Assembly (NCBI GenBank): GCA_900049755.1
Contig: LT160593.1
Span: 817,259 to 881,258 of the forward strand
Length of the DNA stretch: 64,000 nt
Origin: Corynebacterium provencense
GTDB lineage: Bacteria; Actinomycetota; Actinomycetes; Mycobacteriales; Mycobacteriaceae
Direction: 5' to 3'
Under the pieces are notes generated by a model. That model was given only the letters and a program-made list of their open reading frames with translations, ran no database searches and had not been told where the DNA came from. A program made the position numbers and the translations under genes. Position 1 is the first letter of the stretch; every line of letters begins with the position of its first letter. Shown piece after piece: positions 55,126 through 64,000 of the stretch.

Positions 55126-56445
55126 GTGAAGACCCGCAGACTACTTCCCGCGCGACCCGTCGCAGCGGTGCTCATCGCCTCCCTGACATCCGCCACCATC
55201 ATCCTTCCCCAGGCCGCCGCCGCCCCGGCAGCGGACAGGTCACCTGTCGACCAGCTCACCGGCCAGGTCCGTGACCTTCAGTCCCAGTTCCTTCCGTCCA
55301 CACTGCCGGCGGTCCAGCACCCCGGCGCTCCCGTCCCCCAGCCGTTCGGACCGGACGCCTACGTCGGATACATCTCGGACATAAGCTCCTACCCGGGAGG
55401 AACCTACTACCAGGTGGTCGACGGTTTCAACGATCTGCGCGACAACCACCCGGAAATCATCACCGAGAACCTCGACACCGTGGTCAGGATCAACAACACC
55501 GCCTCCCCGGACCGCGTGGCCCGGGCACAGGCGGATGCCAGGGTCGACGACGGCAATCTCCTCGCCGGATTCTCCGACGCTTTCGGAACCACCCTCGCCC
55601 CCCTGGTCCGCACCGCCATCGAAGAGAACCGGCTGCCGAAGACCAGGGCGCTCCTCGACTCCGGCTATTTCTCCCGCGCCCAGGGAATCGCGGCGTCCAC
55701 CCTGGTGGAGAAGGAGATCTTCGACAATCCCCGCCCCTTCGAGGTCGCCCCGGACCGGATCGTGCACCACAATGACGATTCCGGCGAAGACTACTACGAA
55801 CTCGGTGGTTCGGCATCCTTCCCCTCCGGACACACCAACCAGGCGGTCCTGGTGACCACCCTGCTCGCCGCGGTCCTTCCGGAACTGGCCCCTCAGCTCG
55901 TCGCCCGTGGATCTGACGCCGGCGAGAGCCGGGTGGTCATGGGCGTGCACTACCCGTTGGACGTCATCGGCGGGCGCATGACCGGCACTGCCGCGGCAGC
56001 CGACCGCTGGAACGACCTGAAAATGCGGGACGCACTGACCCAGGCAGGTCAGGAGATCCGTGCCGAACTCGAGTGGAGGCTCGGCCGGCCGCTGTCCGAG
56101 GCTGTGGCAGCACAGGACGCCGCCGGCGGCAGCTACCGGAGCGACGACGAAGCGGCCCGGACCTACGCGGAACAGGGAACGTACGGCTTCCCCACCGTGT
56201 ACGCCACGGACGTACCCGTGACCGTCCCGCAGGCTGCCCCGGACCTGCTGATCAACCGCTTCCCCACGCTCACCTGGGAACAGCGTGCCGCGGTCATCGC
56301 AGCCACCGCCCTTCCGTCAGGGTATCCCCTCGACGACCAGGGTCCTGACGGGTCGTGGCAGCGCATCAACCTCGCCGCCGCGTACTCCGCACAGGTCGAC
56401 GTCAACGCCGACGGTTCGCTCACAGTCAACGGCAGGAAGGCCTGA
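55126..56445 (+). CDS. secreted PAP2-type acid phosphatase
   Basis: 439 residues with a signal peptide (LLPARPVAAVLIASLTSATI, cleavage near AAAAPA). PAP2 signature in three blocks: KEIFDNPRPF, SFPSGHTNQAV and SRVVMGVHYPLDVIGG, giving the Lys, Arg, His, Arg and His of the active site. Related class A non-specific acid phosphatases hydrolyse organic phosphate outside the membrane. GTG 55126 has TAGCCT eight bases upstream, probably leaderless. The phoD gene starts six bases after its stop, so both likely form a phosphate-scavenging operon. Confidence 0.88.
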   Translation: MKTRRLLPARPVAAVLIASLTSATIILPQAAAAPAADRSPVDQLTGQVRDLQSQFLPSTLPAVQHPGAPVPQPFGPDAYVGYISDISSYPGGTYYQVVDGFNDLRDNHPEIITENLDTVVRINNTASPDRVARAQADARVDDGNLLAGFSDAFGTTLAPLVRTAIEENRLPKTRALLDSGYFSRAQGIAASTLVEKEIFDNPRPFEVAPDRIVHHNDDSGEDYYELGGSASFPSGHTNQAVLVTTLLAAVLPELAPQLVARGSDAGESRVVMGVHYPLDVIGGRMTGTAAAADRWNDLKMRDALTQAGQEIRAELEWRLGRPLSEAVAAQDAAGGSYRSDDEAARTYAEQGTYGFPTVYATDVPVTVPQAAPDLLINRFPTLTWEQRAAVIAATALPSGYPLDDQGPDGSWQRINLAAAYSAQVDVNADGSLTVNGRKA

Positions 56446-56450
56446 GACCG

Positions 56451-58139
56451 GTGTCCCCCTACTCCCGTCGCAGCTTCCTCACCGGCGCCACCGCTCTCGG
56501 CGTCCTCACCTACGCGGCCGGCACGGTCAACCTCGTGTCCGCGAACGTGCAGGGCGCCACCGGTTTCCTCCATTCCGTCGCCTCCGGCGACCCTCTCCCG
56601 GACGCCGTGGTCCTGTGGACCCGCGTCACCCCCTCCCCTGACGCCGTACCCGGCTCCGGGCTCGGATCCCCGGTCACCGTCAGGTGGGAGGTGTCGACCT
56701 CCCCCGGGTTCACCGACACCGTGAACTCCGGTGAGGTGACCACCGACGCCTCCGCGGACCACACGGTGAAGGTGGACGCCACGGGCCTGCAGCCCTCCAC
56801 CGACTACTTCTACCGCTTCACCGTCGTCGACGGGCCCGCCACCGGTACCGTCTCCCGCACCGGTCGTGCCAGGACCGCCCCGGCCGTCGGAGCTGACCCG
56901 GGGAGCCTCAGGTTCGGTGTCTGCTCGTGCGCGAACTACGAGGCCGGGTACTTCCGCGCCTACCGGGAGATGGCCGACCGGGACGACCTCGAGTTCACCC
57001 TGCACCTCGGGGATTTCACCTACGAGTACGCCACCGGGGAGTACGGGGCGATGCACGAGACGACCGTGCGCCGCGTCCAGCCCGCCAACCGGACCACCTC
57101 CCTCTCCGACTACCGGATCCGGCAGGGTCACTACCACAGGGACGCCGACCTGGCGGACCTGCTCGCAGCCCGCCCGCTCATCGCGATCTGGGACGACCAC
57201 GAGTTCGCCGACAACACGTGGAGGGACGGTGCCACCGGCAACTCCATCGAACCCGGGGACGACTTCGCCGCGATGAAGGCCGCCGCCACCCAGGCCTACC
57301 TGGAGTGGATGCCGTTGCGCGGCGTCCCCGCCCAGAGGCATCTCCGGTTCGGTACCCTCGCCGAACTGATCATCCCGGACCTGCGCTCCTACCGTGACGA
57401 GCAGCAGGAGATCCCGGCGGCGTGGAGAGGTTCCGCGGATCCTGCGCGGACCATGATGGGACGCTCCCAGTTCGACTGGTTCGCCGACGTCCTCACCACG
57501 TCCGACACCCGCTGGCAGCTCATAGGCAACGAGGTGATGTTCGCCCCGATGACCCTGCCTGACTCCCTCGACCCCCGCATCCACGACTGGCTCGTGGAGA
57601 AGACGGGGATCCCCGCGGACGGCCTGGCACTCAACGCCGACCAGTGGGACGGGTACATGGCTGAACGCCAGCGGATCATCGACCTGATCGTCGGAGACGG
57701 CTCCGTCCCGGCCCGCGGCGGCGTGGTGTTCCTCACCGGAGACATCCACTCGTCCTGGGCTGCGGACATTCCCGCCAACGCCGGTGACTGGCGTCTGGGC
57801 CGGAACACCCGTGCTGCTGCGACGGAATTCGTGACCCCGTCAGTGACGGCGGCCAGCGCCTTCGACGGGATCGCCACCTCCCCTGCCCTCGACGCACCCG
57901 TCGCCGCGGTGCTCAGTGCCGGTGAGCAGATCCTCAGGCAGGTCGACAACTGGTTCCGGTACGTCGACCTCTCCCGTCACGGGTACATGGCCGTGGACGT
58001 GGACGCGAACCGTGTCCAGGTCGACTGGCACCACGGCGACGTACTGACCCCGGACGCCCCTCTGGCATGGTCGACGAGCTACCAGGCGGTCCACGGTTCT
58101 CCCGGGGCACGCCCGGTGGGAGCGCCGCTTCCGAGGTGA
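56451..58139 (+). CDS. phoD: Tat-exported alkaline phosphatase/phosphodiesterase PhoD
   Basis: 562 residues. Twin-arginine signal YSRRSFLTGATALGVLTYAAG. PhoD N-terminal Ig-like domain (VASGDPLPDAVVLWTRVTP) and metallophosphatase domain: FGVCSCANYEAGYF, LHLGDFTYEY, IWDDHEFADNTW and FLTGDIHSSW supply Ca/Fe ligands. It frees phosphate from mono- and diesters at the cell surface. GTG 56451 lies six bases after the PAP2 stop. Expected to be induced by phosphate starvation, although no clear PhoR box was identified. Confidence 0.92.
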   Translation: MSPYSRRSFLTGATALGVLTYAAGTVNLVSANVQGATGFLHSVASGDPLPDAVVLWTRVTPSPDAVPGSGLGSPVTVRWEVSTSPGFTDTVNSGEVTTDASADHTVKVDATGLQPSTDYFYRFTVVDGPATGTVSRTGRARTAPAVGADPGSLRFGVCSCANYEAGYFRAYREMADRDDLEFTLHLGDFTYEYATGEYGAMHETTVRRVQPANRTTSLSDYRIRQGHYHRDADLADLLAARPLIAIWDDHEFADNTWRDGATGNSIEPGDDFAAMKAAATQAYLEWMPLRGVPAQRHLRFGTLAELIIPDLRSYRDEQQEIPAAWRGSADPARTMMGRSQFDWFADVLTTSDTRWQLIGNEVMFAPMTLPDSLDPRIHDWLVEKTGIPADGLALNADQWDGYMAERQRIIDLIVGDGSVPARGGVVFLTGDIHSSWAADIPANAGDWRLGRNTRAAATEFVTPSVTAASAFDGIATSPALDAPVAAVLSAGEQILRQVDNWFRYVDLSRHGYMAVDVDANRVQVDWHHGDVLTPDAPLAWSTSYQAVHGSPGARPVGAPLPR

Positions 58140-58189
58140 GCCGGCGCGGGGACGCGGGCGGGAATGCCACGCGCGGGAGTGGTTGTGGT

Positions 58190-61180
58190 CTACCTCTCCG
58201 CCGTGGACTTCCTGACCGTCTTCTTGACTGTCTTCTTCGCAGCTTTCTTCGCCGTCTTCTTCGCAGGGGACGCCTTACGCGAAGACTTCGCCGACTTCTT
58301 CGCCGGCCCCCCCTCTGCGGCCTCCTTCGCCCTCCGCTCACTGAGCAGTTCATTGGCCCTGGCATCGGTCATGGTCTCGGGTGTGTCGCCCCGACGCAGA
58401 GACGCATTCGTCGTCCCGTCGGTCACGTAGGGGCCGAAGCGTCCCTCCTTCACCGTCATCGGCTTACCGGAGACATCATTGTCCCCCAGCTGCTTCAGCG
58501 GCGGCTTCGCCGCGGCGCGCCCACGACGCTTCGGTTCGGCGTAGATCCGCCGTGCCTCTTCGAGGGTGACCGTGAAGACCTGGTCCTCACTGGCGAGGGA
58601 ACGGGAATCGTTGCCCTTCTTCAGGTAGGGGCCGAACCTGCCGTTCTGCGCCAGGATCATCTCACCGTCTGACGGGTCGACACCCACCTCGCGGGGAAGG
58701 GACATGACCTTCAGGGCGTCCTCGAGGGTCACCGTCGCCGGGTCCATGGACGACAGCAGTGACGCAGTCTTCGGCTTCAGGGTCTCCTCGAGGATCTCCC
58801 TGATCCGACGTTCCTTCCTGTTCTGTGCCGTCTTCGTCTCTCTGCTGAGGGGCTTCTTGCCCTCGGCGGCGCGCGCGGCGTCCTCGGCGTCCCGTTCCGC
58901 GTCGATGACTTTCTCCGCCTCGGCGACGACCCTGGCCTCTTCGTCGTCGGTGACCTTCTCGGTCACATAGGGGCCGTACCGTCCCTCGCGGACGACGATG
59001 ACCCGGCCGTTAGCCGGGTTGACGCCCAGTTCCCGTCCACCCTGCGGGGTGGAGAAGAGCTTCTCCGCGATCTCCGGGGTCAGTTCGTCCGGAAGGAGCG
59101 ACTCCGGCAGGTTCGCGCGCTGCACGGTCGGTTCGCCTCCCTCGGTCGTCGGGGGAACGATTCTCTCCAGGTAAGCCCCGTAGCGTCCCACCCGCACGAC
59201 CACCGGGACGCCGGCGGCGTCGTCGAACAGGTGCAGTGAGTTGACCTTACGGGCGTCGATCTGCTCGAGGTTGTCGGCCACGAGATGCTTGAGACCGCCC
59301 AGGCGGGCGACAGTTTCCGCCGGAGCGTCGGAGGCGGACGTGTCCCCGAAGTAGAACCCCTGCAACCAGTGGGACCTGTTCTCCTCACCGCGGGCGATCT
59401 CGTCGAGTTCGTCCTCCATCGACGAGGTGAACTCGTAGTCGACGAGGGAACCGAAGTTGTCTTCGAGTAGCCCGACCACGGCAAAAGCAGTCCAGCTGGG
59501 CACCAGAGCCGAACCCCGGGAGACCACATATCCGCGGTCCTTGATCGTCTTGATGATCGAGGCGTAGGTGGAGGGTCGGCCGATTCCGAGCTCCTCCATG
59601 GTCTTGACCAGGGAGGCTTCGGTGTATCGTGCCGGCGGCTGGGTCTCATGGCCCTTGGCCTCGACCGCCGCGGCGTCCAGGGCGTCACCCACGGCGAGCA
59701 CGGGCAGGGCTTTCTCGGCGTTGTCCGCGACATCCCGGCCGTCGGCGTTGCGGGTGGACTCCACATAGGCTTTCAGGAATCCGGGGAAGGTGATCGTACG
59801 GCCGCTGGCCTGCAGGTCGACGTTCTCCCCGGAGGATGCGGTGCCCGAGACCGTCACCTTCATCGAGGTTCCCCGGGCGTCAGCCATCTGTGAGGCGACG
59901 GTGCGCTGCCAGATCAGCTCGTAGAGTCTGAACTCTTCGGCGTCCAGCTGGGAGGCGAGTGCCCCGGGGGTGGCGAAGGTCTCACCGGCCGGGCGGATGG
60001 CCTCGTGTGCCTCCTGGGAGTTCTTCACCTTGCGGGTGTACTGCCGGGGAGAATCTGCCACATAGGCGGGACCGTAGAGCTCGGCGGCCTGCTGCCGGGC
60101 CGCGGCGATGCCCGAGGCGGAGAGGGTTGTCGAGTCGGTACGCATGTAGGTGATGTGACCGTTCTCGTAGAGCCGTTGCGCGATCCGCATCGTGCGCTCC
60201 GAGGTGAAGTGCAGCTTCCTGCCCGCCTCCTGCTGGAGGGTGGACGTCATGAACGGTGCGTAGGGACGCCGTGTGTACGGCTTCTCCTCCACGTCAGACA
60301 CTGCCATGGTGGCACCGGTCAGGGCGTCAGCAAGAGCACGGGCACGGGCCTCGTCGAGCACTGTGACATTCTGCCGGGACCTGCTTGTCCGCAGTTTCCC
60401 GTCCTCACCGAAGTCCCGGCCTCTGGCGACTCTCGCACCGTCCACGGCGACCAGGTCGGCATCGAAGGTACGGGGATTTCCGCCCGCGGTGTCGGAAGCC
60501 CCACGGTCCCCGCGGTCAAGCGTCGCGGTCAGGTCCCAGTAGCCGGCCCTGACGAAGGCCATACGCTCACGCTCACGGCGGACGATGACCCGCGTGGCGA
60601 CGGACTGCACCCGGCCCGCCGACAGCCGCGGCATGACCTTCTTCCACAGCACCGGTGAGATCTCGTACCCGTAGAGGCGGTCCAGGACCCGTCGGGTCTC
60701 CTGGGCGTCCACCAGGTCGAGATCAAGCTCACGGGTGTTCTCCGCGGCTTCACGGATAGCTTCCGGGGTGATCTCGTGGAAGACCATCCGGCGGACCGGA
60801 ACCTTCGGCTTGAGCACTTCGAGGAGATGCCAGGCGATGGCCTCCCCCTCACGGTCGGGGTCGGTGGCCAGCAGAAGTTCGTCGGCCTGTCTGAGCTTCG
60901 CCCTGAGGTCGGCGACCTTCTTCTTCTTGTCCGCACTGACGAGGTAGAGCGGCTGGAAGTCGTGCTCGACGTTCACGCCGAGACGTGCCCACGGTTCCTT
61001 CTTGTACTTCGCGGGAACATCGGCGGCCCCCCGGGGCAGGTCACGGATATGTCCGACGGACGCCTCGACGATATATCCGTCGCCGAGGTAGCGCTGGATC
61101 TTCTTCGCTTTCGTGGCGGACTCCACGATCACGAGCTTCCTGCCGCTACCGCCCGTACCCGCACTATCCTGCGCTGCCAT
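58190..61180 (-). CDS. topA: DNA topoisomerase I
   Basis: 996-residue type IA topoisomerase that relaxes negative supercoils. TOPRIM domain: LVIVESATKAKKIQRYLGDG and LLATDPDREGEAIAWHLLEV. The active-site Tyr is in HITYMRTDSTTLS. Four or more actinobacterial Topo_C repeats follow (for example GREGRYGPYVTEKV, LAQNGRFGPYLKKG), replacing zinc fingers. The lysine tail KKTAKKAAKKTVKKTVRK binds DNA and improves processivity. ATG 61180 follows AGGACGG. Order with cspA and cyaB matches C. glutamicum and mycobacteria. Confidence 0.96.
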   Translation of the reverse strand: MAAQDSAGTGGSGRKLVIVESATKAKKIQRYLGDGYIVEASVGHIRDLPRGAADVPAKYKKEPWARLGVNVEHDFQPLYLVSADKKKKVADLRAKLRQADELLLATDPDREGEAIAWHLLEVLKPKVPVRRMVFHEITPEAIREAAENTRELDLDLVDAQETRRVLDRLYGYEISPVLWKKVMPRLSAGRVQSVATRVIVRRERERMAFVRAGYWDLTATLDRGDRGASDTAGGNPRTFDADLVAVDGARVARGRDFGEDGKLRTSRSRQNVTVLDEARARALADALTGATMAVSDVEEKPYTRRPYAPFMTSTLQQEAGRKLHFTSERTMRIAQRLYENGHITYMRTDSTTLSASGIAAARQQAAELYGPAYVADSPRQYTRKVKNSQEAHEAIRPAGETFATPGALASQLDAEEFRLYELIWQRTVASQMADARGTSMKVTVSGTASSGENVDLQASGRTITFPGFLKAYVESTRNADGRDVADNAEKALPVLAVGDALDAAAVEAKGHETQPPARYTEASLVKTMEELGIGRPSTYASIIKTIKDRGYVVSRGSALVPSWTAFAVVGLLEDNFGSLVDYEFTSSMEDELDEIARGEENRSHWLQGFYFGDTSASDAPAETVARLGGLKHLVADNLEQIDARKVNSLHLFDDAAGVPVVVRVGRYGAYLERIVPPTTEGGEPTVQRANLPESLLPDELTPEIAEKLFSTPQGGRELGVNPANGRVIVVREGRYGPYVTEKVTDDEEARVVAEAEKVIDAERDAEDAARAAEGKKPLSRETKTAQNRKERRIREILEETLKPKTASLLSSMDPATVTLEDALKVMSLPREVGVDPSDGEMILAQNGRFGPYLKKGNDSRSLASEDQVFTVTLEEARRIYAEPKRRGRAAAKPPLKQLGDNDVSGKPMTVKEGRFGPYVTDGTTNASLRRGDTPETMTDARANELLSERRAKEAAEGGPAKKSAKSSRKASPAKKTAKKAAKKTVKKTVRKSTAER

Positions 61181-61409
61181 CCGGTCCGTCCTACCTTCAT
61201 ACCTCGAAACCAGTCTCGACGTGCGACCATACACGGACCACCGGACAGGTGTGTGTTTCCCTCCGTTGTAGCGGGGGGAAGTCGTACCGTCCCCCGCCAC
61301 CGCGGATGCCGCCGGTACACGGACCGTCCAACGACGGTTGTGCCTGTGGCGGGGAGCCCTTGCCCGACATCGGGAGGACGGTCAGAAGCGTGCCGGCAGG
61401 GCCTGTCGG

Positions 61410-62051
61410 TCAGGCGTTGGCGACGGTGAAACGTGCACGCCGGTGAGCCGGCTTCTCCAGCTCGTCGACCGCTGCCCTGGCGAAGGTACCGGCGGTCACG
61501 AAGTCACCGGCAGGCTGGTCGTCACCGAGGTTGTAGGACTCGGTGGGCTCACCCGGGGCGATCTGGGGCGCCGGGGCGAGCATGGTCCAGTCGAGGTCAC
61601 GGGCGGAGCCCTGCCAGAGCTCCAGGATCCTGGCGAAGCTCTCCGCTTCGGCCTTGTACGCGGCGGGGAAGTCGGGGGTGTCCTTGAGCATCGTGCCGTC
61701 CGGGGTACGGGTGGCTCCTGCCCCTCCGACAATGAAGATGCGGGCGGTGATCTTCGCCCCTGCGAAGGCTGCGACGATGCGCGAATGGGCGTCGATGATG
61801 GGCTGGACCGAGCTTCCGTCACGCGGACCGGGCACGGAGAACACGATGATGTCCGTGGCGCGGGCCTTCTCCACGACGTCTCCGGTGTCGGCGATGTCAC
61901 CGGTGACATAGGTGACGCCGGGGACCGGGTTCTTCACATGATCCGGGTTTCCCCTGGTCACTCCGGTGACGGTGAACCCACGGGAAGCTGCTTCGGCGGT
62001 GATGGCGGACCCGACCATGCCGGTGGATCCGTAGACGGTGACGGTGCTCAT
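61410..62051 (-). CDS. NAD(P)-binding NmrA/atypical SDR-type oxidoreductase
   Basis: 213 residues. The dinucleotide motif is VTVYGSTGMVGSAITAEAASRG, followed by TYVTGDIADTGDV and IIVFSVPGP. The middle has RIFIVGGAGATR, and DWTMLAPAPQIAPGEP is the substrate side. Such proteins reduce quinones or sense NADP. ATG 62051 follows AAAGGTC. Divergent from an HxlR regulator with a near-palindromic operator between, which suggests quinone- or aldehyde-induced expression, like the qor2/qorR pair of C. glutamicum. Confidence 0.8.
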   Translation of the reverse strand: MSTVTVYGSTGMVGSAITAEAASRGFTVTGVTRGNPDHVKNPVPGVTYVTGDIADTGDVVEKARATDIIVFSVPGPRDGSSVQPIIDAHSRIVAAFAGAKITARIFIVGGAGATRTPDGTMLKDTPDFPAAYKAEAESFARILELWQGSARDLDWTMLAPAPQIAPGEPTESYNLGDDQPAGDFVTAGTFARAAVDELEKPAHRRARFTVANA

Positions 62052-62191
62052 GAACTGACCTTTCGTGACGGTGTGCGACAACGACGGCGCCTGCCGGCAC
62101 CGTACCTGACCTGAAGGGACCGGTTCGGCGGTCCCGGGCCACGACCCGTAACGGGTGTCGTCGTGGTTACGCAACCGACCATACCCTTGTA

Positions 62192-62208
62192 ACTTACCAA
62201 TGTAAAGT
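62192..62208. promoter_or_regulatory. imperfect palindrome between the NmrA-type gene and HxlR gene
   Basis: ACTTACCAATGTAAAGT: outer arms ACTT/AAGT match and 12 of 17 positions are symmetric. It fits the kind of site bound by DUF24/HxlR dimers. Confidence 0.5.
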
Positions 62209-62258
62209 GTGTATACGGTGTTGTTCCGGCGGCCGCTGCCGGTGCTAGTCTGATTCAC

Positions 62259-62627
62259 ATGTCCACAGCAGTCCCCCCATCACCTTCCTGGAATCCGGCC
62301 GCGCGCAACTGCCCGAGCCGAGTCCTCTTCACCACCGTCGGCGACAGGTGGAACATGCTGATACTTCTGGCCCTCGAGGACGACGACCGGCGTTTCGGAG
62401 ACCTCAAGAAGCACGTGGACGGCATCTCCGACAAGGTGCTGACACAGCGCCTCGGCGTCCTCACCTCCGACGGACTGGTCGAACGGACCGCCTACCCCGA
62501 AATTCCCCCCCGGGTCGTCTACCGGCTGACCGACCTGGGCCGTTCCGCACTCACCCCGGTACACGCCATGTTCACCTGGACAGTCGAACACATGGATTCG
62601 GTCGTCGCCTGGCAGGAACAGCACTGA
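62259..62627 (+). CDS. HxlR-family transcriptional regulator
   Basis: 122-residue winged-helix DUF24 protein: CPSRVLFTTVGDRWNMLILL, RFGDLKKHVDGISDKVLTQR, LGVLTSDGLVERTAYPEIPP and VVYRLTDLGRSALTPV. The N-terminal Cys (about residue 19, at the start of helix 1) is the position used for redox or electrophile sensing in this family. ATG 62259 has TAGTCT seven bases upstream, a clear leaderless start. It probably represses the divergent oxidoreductase gene. Confidence 0.88.
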   Translation: MSTAVPPSPSWNPAARNCPSRVLFTTVGDRWNMLILLALEDDDRRFGDLKKHVDGISDKVLTQRLGVLTSDGLVERTAYPEIPPRVVYRLTDLGRSALTPVHAMFTWTVEHMDSVVAWQEQH

Positions 62628-62646
62628 CCCGACCGACCTCGGCAAA

Positions 62647-62676
62647 TTCCGGGGCAGGTTCCGGGGCAGGTTCCGG
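62647..62676. repeat. 12-bp tandem repeat after the HxlR gene
   Basis: TTCCGGGGCAGG twice (62647-62658, 62659-62670) plus half a unit, in non-coding DNA. Confidence 0.85.
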
Positions 62677-62750
62677 ACGCCGGTGGCGGCGTTGCCGCCC
62701 AGCACAGGAAGACTGACCGCCGCGACCGCAGCGGGGACATCCTGAGACAC

Positions 62751-62792
62751 GACACCGCCCCCCACCGGACGTATCCGGTGGGGGGCGGTGTC
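62751..62792. terminator. bidirectional terminator between HxlR gene and cspA
   Basis: Perfect 19-bp stem starting GACACCGCC at 62751 and ending GGCGGTGTC at 62792, with a four-base loop CGTA. It serves the convergent hxlR-type gene and cspA. Confidence 0.88.
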
Positions 62793-62862
62793 TTCGAACG
62801 GTTCCGGCAGAGCAGAACCGGTCTCCGAGACCCGGGGGGACCCTTTCAGGCCCCGGAGAGTC

Positions 62863-63066
62863 TTAGAGAGCGGTGACCTGCTGAGCCTGCGGGCCCTTGG
62901 CGCCCTCGCCGATCTCGAACTCAACCTGCTGGTTCTCCTCGAGGGTACGGAAGCCGTTGCCCTGGATCTCGGAGTAGTGGACGAAGACGTCAGCGCCACC
63001 ATCGTTCGGTGCGATGAAGCCGTAGCCCTTTTCAGCGTTGAACCACTTGACGGTTCCCTGTGCCAT
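62863..63066 (-). CDS. cspA: cold-shock protein CspA
   Basis: 67-residue single CSD protein: [17 protein letters not shown] (RNP1) and DVFVHYSEI (RNP2). It binds single-stranded nucleic acids as an RNA chaperone. ATG 63066 follows GAAGGTAAG. Same place, between topA and a DEAD helicase, as Rv3648c in mycobacteria and cspA in C. glutamicum. Confidence 0.95.
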   Translation of the reverse strand: MAQGTVKWFNAEKGYGFIAPNDGGADVFVHYSEIQGNGFRTLEENQQVEFEIGEGAKGPQAQQVTAL

Positions 63067-63349
63067 GTTCTTACCTTCTTCAGATTCGGTGATCGACATC
63101 TCCACGTTCTTTTACGGAGACACCGGGCCGATGCATAGACCACCGGAGTGGAGGTCCGTCCGCATTCAAGACAACTCCCGCGAACGTTTCGCCTACTGAC
63201 TCGGCGAAGAACCGGTGGAACAGCGAGCAAAGCGACGCACAGAAACTGTGACCGCCCACCAGTGTTCCACGTTTTGCGCCGGACCACCACACCGACCCCG
63301 AAAAAGTCTCCGACAGGTCCCTCTACCCCCTGTCCTAGACTCGACCCAC

Positions 63350-64000
63350 ATGACCGCAACCAGCACCACCGGGAGCACCCCGGGCGAGCCCGACGGGACC
63401 AGTACAGGAACCCCGGAAACGCACGCTGACCACGTCACAGTCGCCGGGACGCCGTCGGCGACCACATACGGGGCCGAGATTCTTGAGGCACTGCTCCCGC
63501 TCGCCCGCAGCGGCACACCACGGTCCGGCAGCCGGTCCGCCGACAGCGAACAGCACTGCGGCGCCGCGGCGTCCGGGGGTGGAGGGGACGGAGGGGACGG
63601 AGGGGACGGAGAAACCGTACTCACACATGTCCGTACCGAACCTGCCAGAAAATCGGAACCCGTCGCCTGGCCCGCGTGGGTCGACCCGGACGTGGTCCGC
63701 CACCTCACCGACGAGGGCGTCAACCGCCCCTGGTCCCACCAGGTCGCCACCGCCGACACGGCACGCCAGGGACACGACGTGGTGGTCGCCACCGGTACCG
63801 CATCAGGAAAATCCCTCGGATACCAGCTCGCGGTCATCGACGCCCTGATCCACGATCCGAGGGCGACCTGCCTCTACCTGGCACCCACCAAGGCTCTGGC
63901 ACAGGACCAGCGTGCCGCGATGTCACGGCTCGTGGCGTCCTGCCCTGCACTCCGGGACGTCACGGTCGCAACCTACGACGGTGACACACCGGGTGAGGCC
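63350..64000 (+). CDS. DEAD/DEAH-box helicase, 3' end beyond the window
   Basis: First 217 codons of a large superfamily-2 helicase, open to the window end. A disordered Thr/Gly-rich N terminus is followed by a GGDGGDGGDG stretch from a 9-bp tandem repeat (63581-63607). Then come the helicase motifs: Q-like RPWSHQVATADTARQG, Walker A VVATGTASGKSLGYQLAV and motif Ia YLAPTKALAQDQRAAM. It corresponds to the Rv3649-type DUF1998 helicase next to cspA. ATG 63350 has TAGACT eight bases upstream, probably leaderless. Confidence 0.88.
   Translation, partial: MTATSTTGSTPGEPDGTSTGTPETHADHVTVAGTPSATTYGAEILEALLPLARSGTPRSGSRSADSEQHCGAAASGGGGDGGDGGDGETVLTHVRTEPARKSEPVAWPAWVDPDVVRHLTDEGVNRPWSHQVATADTARQGHDVVVATGTASGKSLGYQLAVIDALIHDPRATCLYLAPTKALAQDQRAAMSRLVASCPALRDVTVATYDGDTPGEA

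Overview
The window is high-GC actinobacterial DNA that reads as Corynebacterium, most likely the high-GC variabile/nuruki-like part of the genus; the species is my inference. The evidence is a corynemycolyltransferase, a mycolate-reductase-type SDR beside oligoribonuclease, a divergent aceB/aceA pair with GlxR-type sites, and the order holB - class III adenylate cyclase - topA - cspA - DEAD helicase, which is shared with C. glutamicum and mycobacteria. Many genes look leaderless, with a TANNNT box 7-8 nt before the start codon.

Layout. 1-7.9 kb: cytochrome b-type membrane protein, lipoate ligase, RecQ helicase, FAD oxidoreductase, zinc alcohol dehydrogenase, CHY zinc-finger protein. 8-13 kb: a mobile-element graveyard with a frame-broken IS256-family transposase, a beheaded serine hydrolase, a GNAT acetyltransferase, a MobF relaxase remnant and a complete IS1249-type element, ending at tRNA-His. 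13-21.4 kb: orn, cmrA, tRNA-Arg, a CopD/CtaG fusion, ssb, ettA, a thioesterase and a conserved unknown. 21.3-29.9 kb: a stray 5' sdhC fragment with its promoter, a GH65 glycoside phosphorylase plus beta-phosphoglucomutase pair, then the glyoxylate shunt genes aceB and aceA. 30-40.8 kb: unknown membrane protein, lpd, a 36-residue hydrophobic peptide, mycolyltransferase, frame-broken flippase-like gene, MFS transporter, acyl-CoA dehydrogenase, YccF protein, DinB-like protein.

41.03-50.32 kb is a 9.3-kb integrative element in tRNA-Thr(CGT), bounded by a 48-bp direct repeat. It has a tyrosine integrase and XRE regulator reading rightward. Opposing them is a long run of tightly packed genes: an excisionase-like HTH gene, several very small overlapping genes, a DUF3631 ATPase, an unknown 272-residue protein, an HNH endonuclease and a Prim-Pol protein. 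I see no recognisable capsid, tail, terminase or lysis genes, so it resembles a phage satellite or heavily reduced prophage. This is the best candidate for an undescribed system here. From 50.3 kb the core genome resumes with holB, cyaB, mntH, a secreted PAP2 phosphatase, phoD, topA, a NAD(P)-binding protein with an HxlR regulator, cspA and a helicase cut by the window end.

Assembly quality matters for the reader. Two places contain near-perfect synthetic Tn5 mosaic ends (the Nextera adapter core) around degraded copies of genes found elsewhere in the window. The second splits the GH65 gene, and removing 161 bp there restores the reading frame exactly. Three further frameshifts coincide with perfect 10-, 14- and 16-bp tandem duplications, and deleting one copy restores the frame in each case. 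Apparent pseudogenes at these places should therefore be treated as possible assembly errors.
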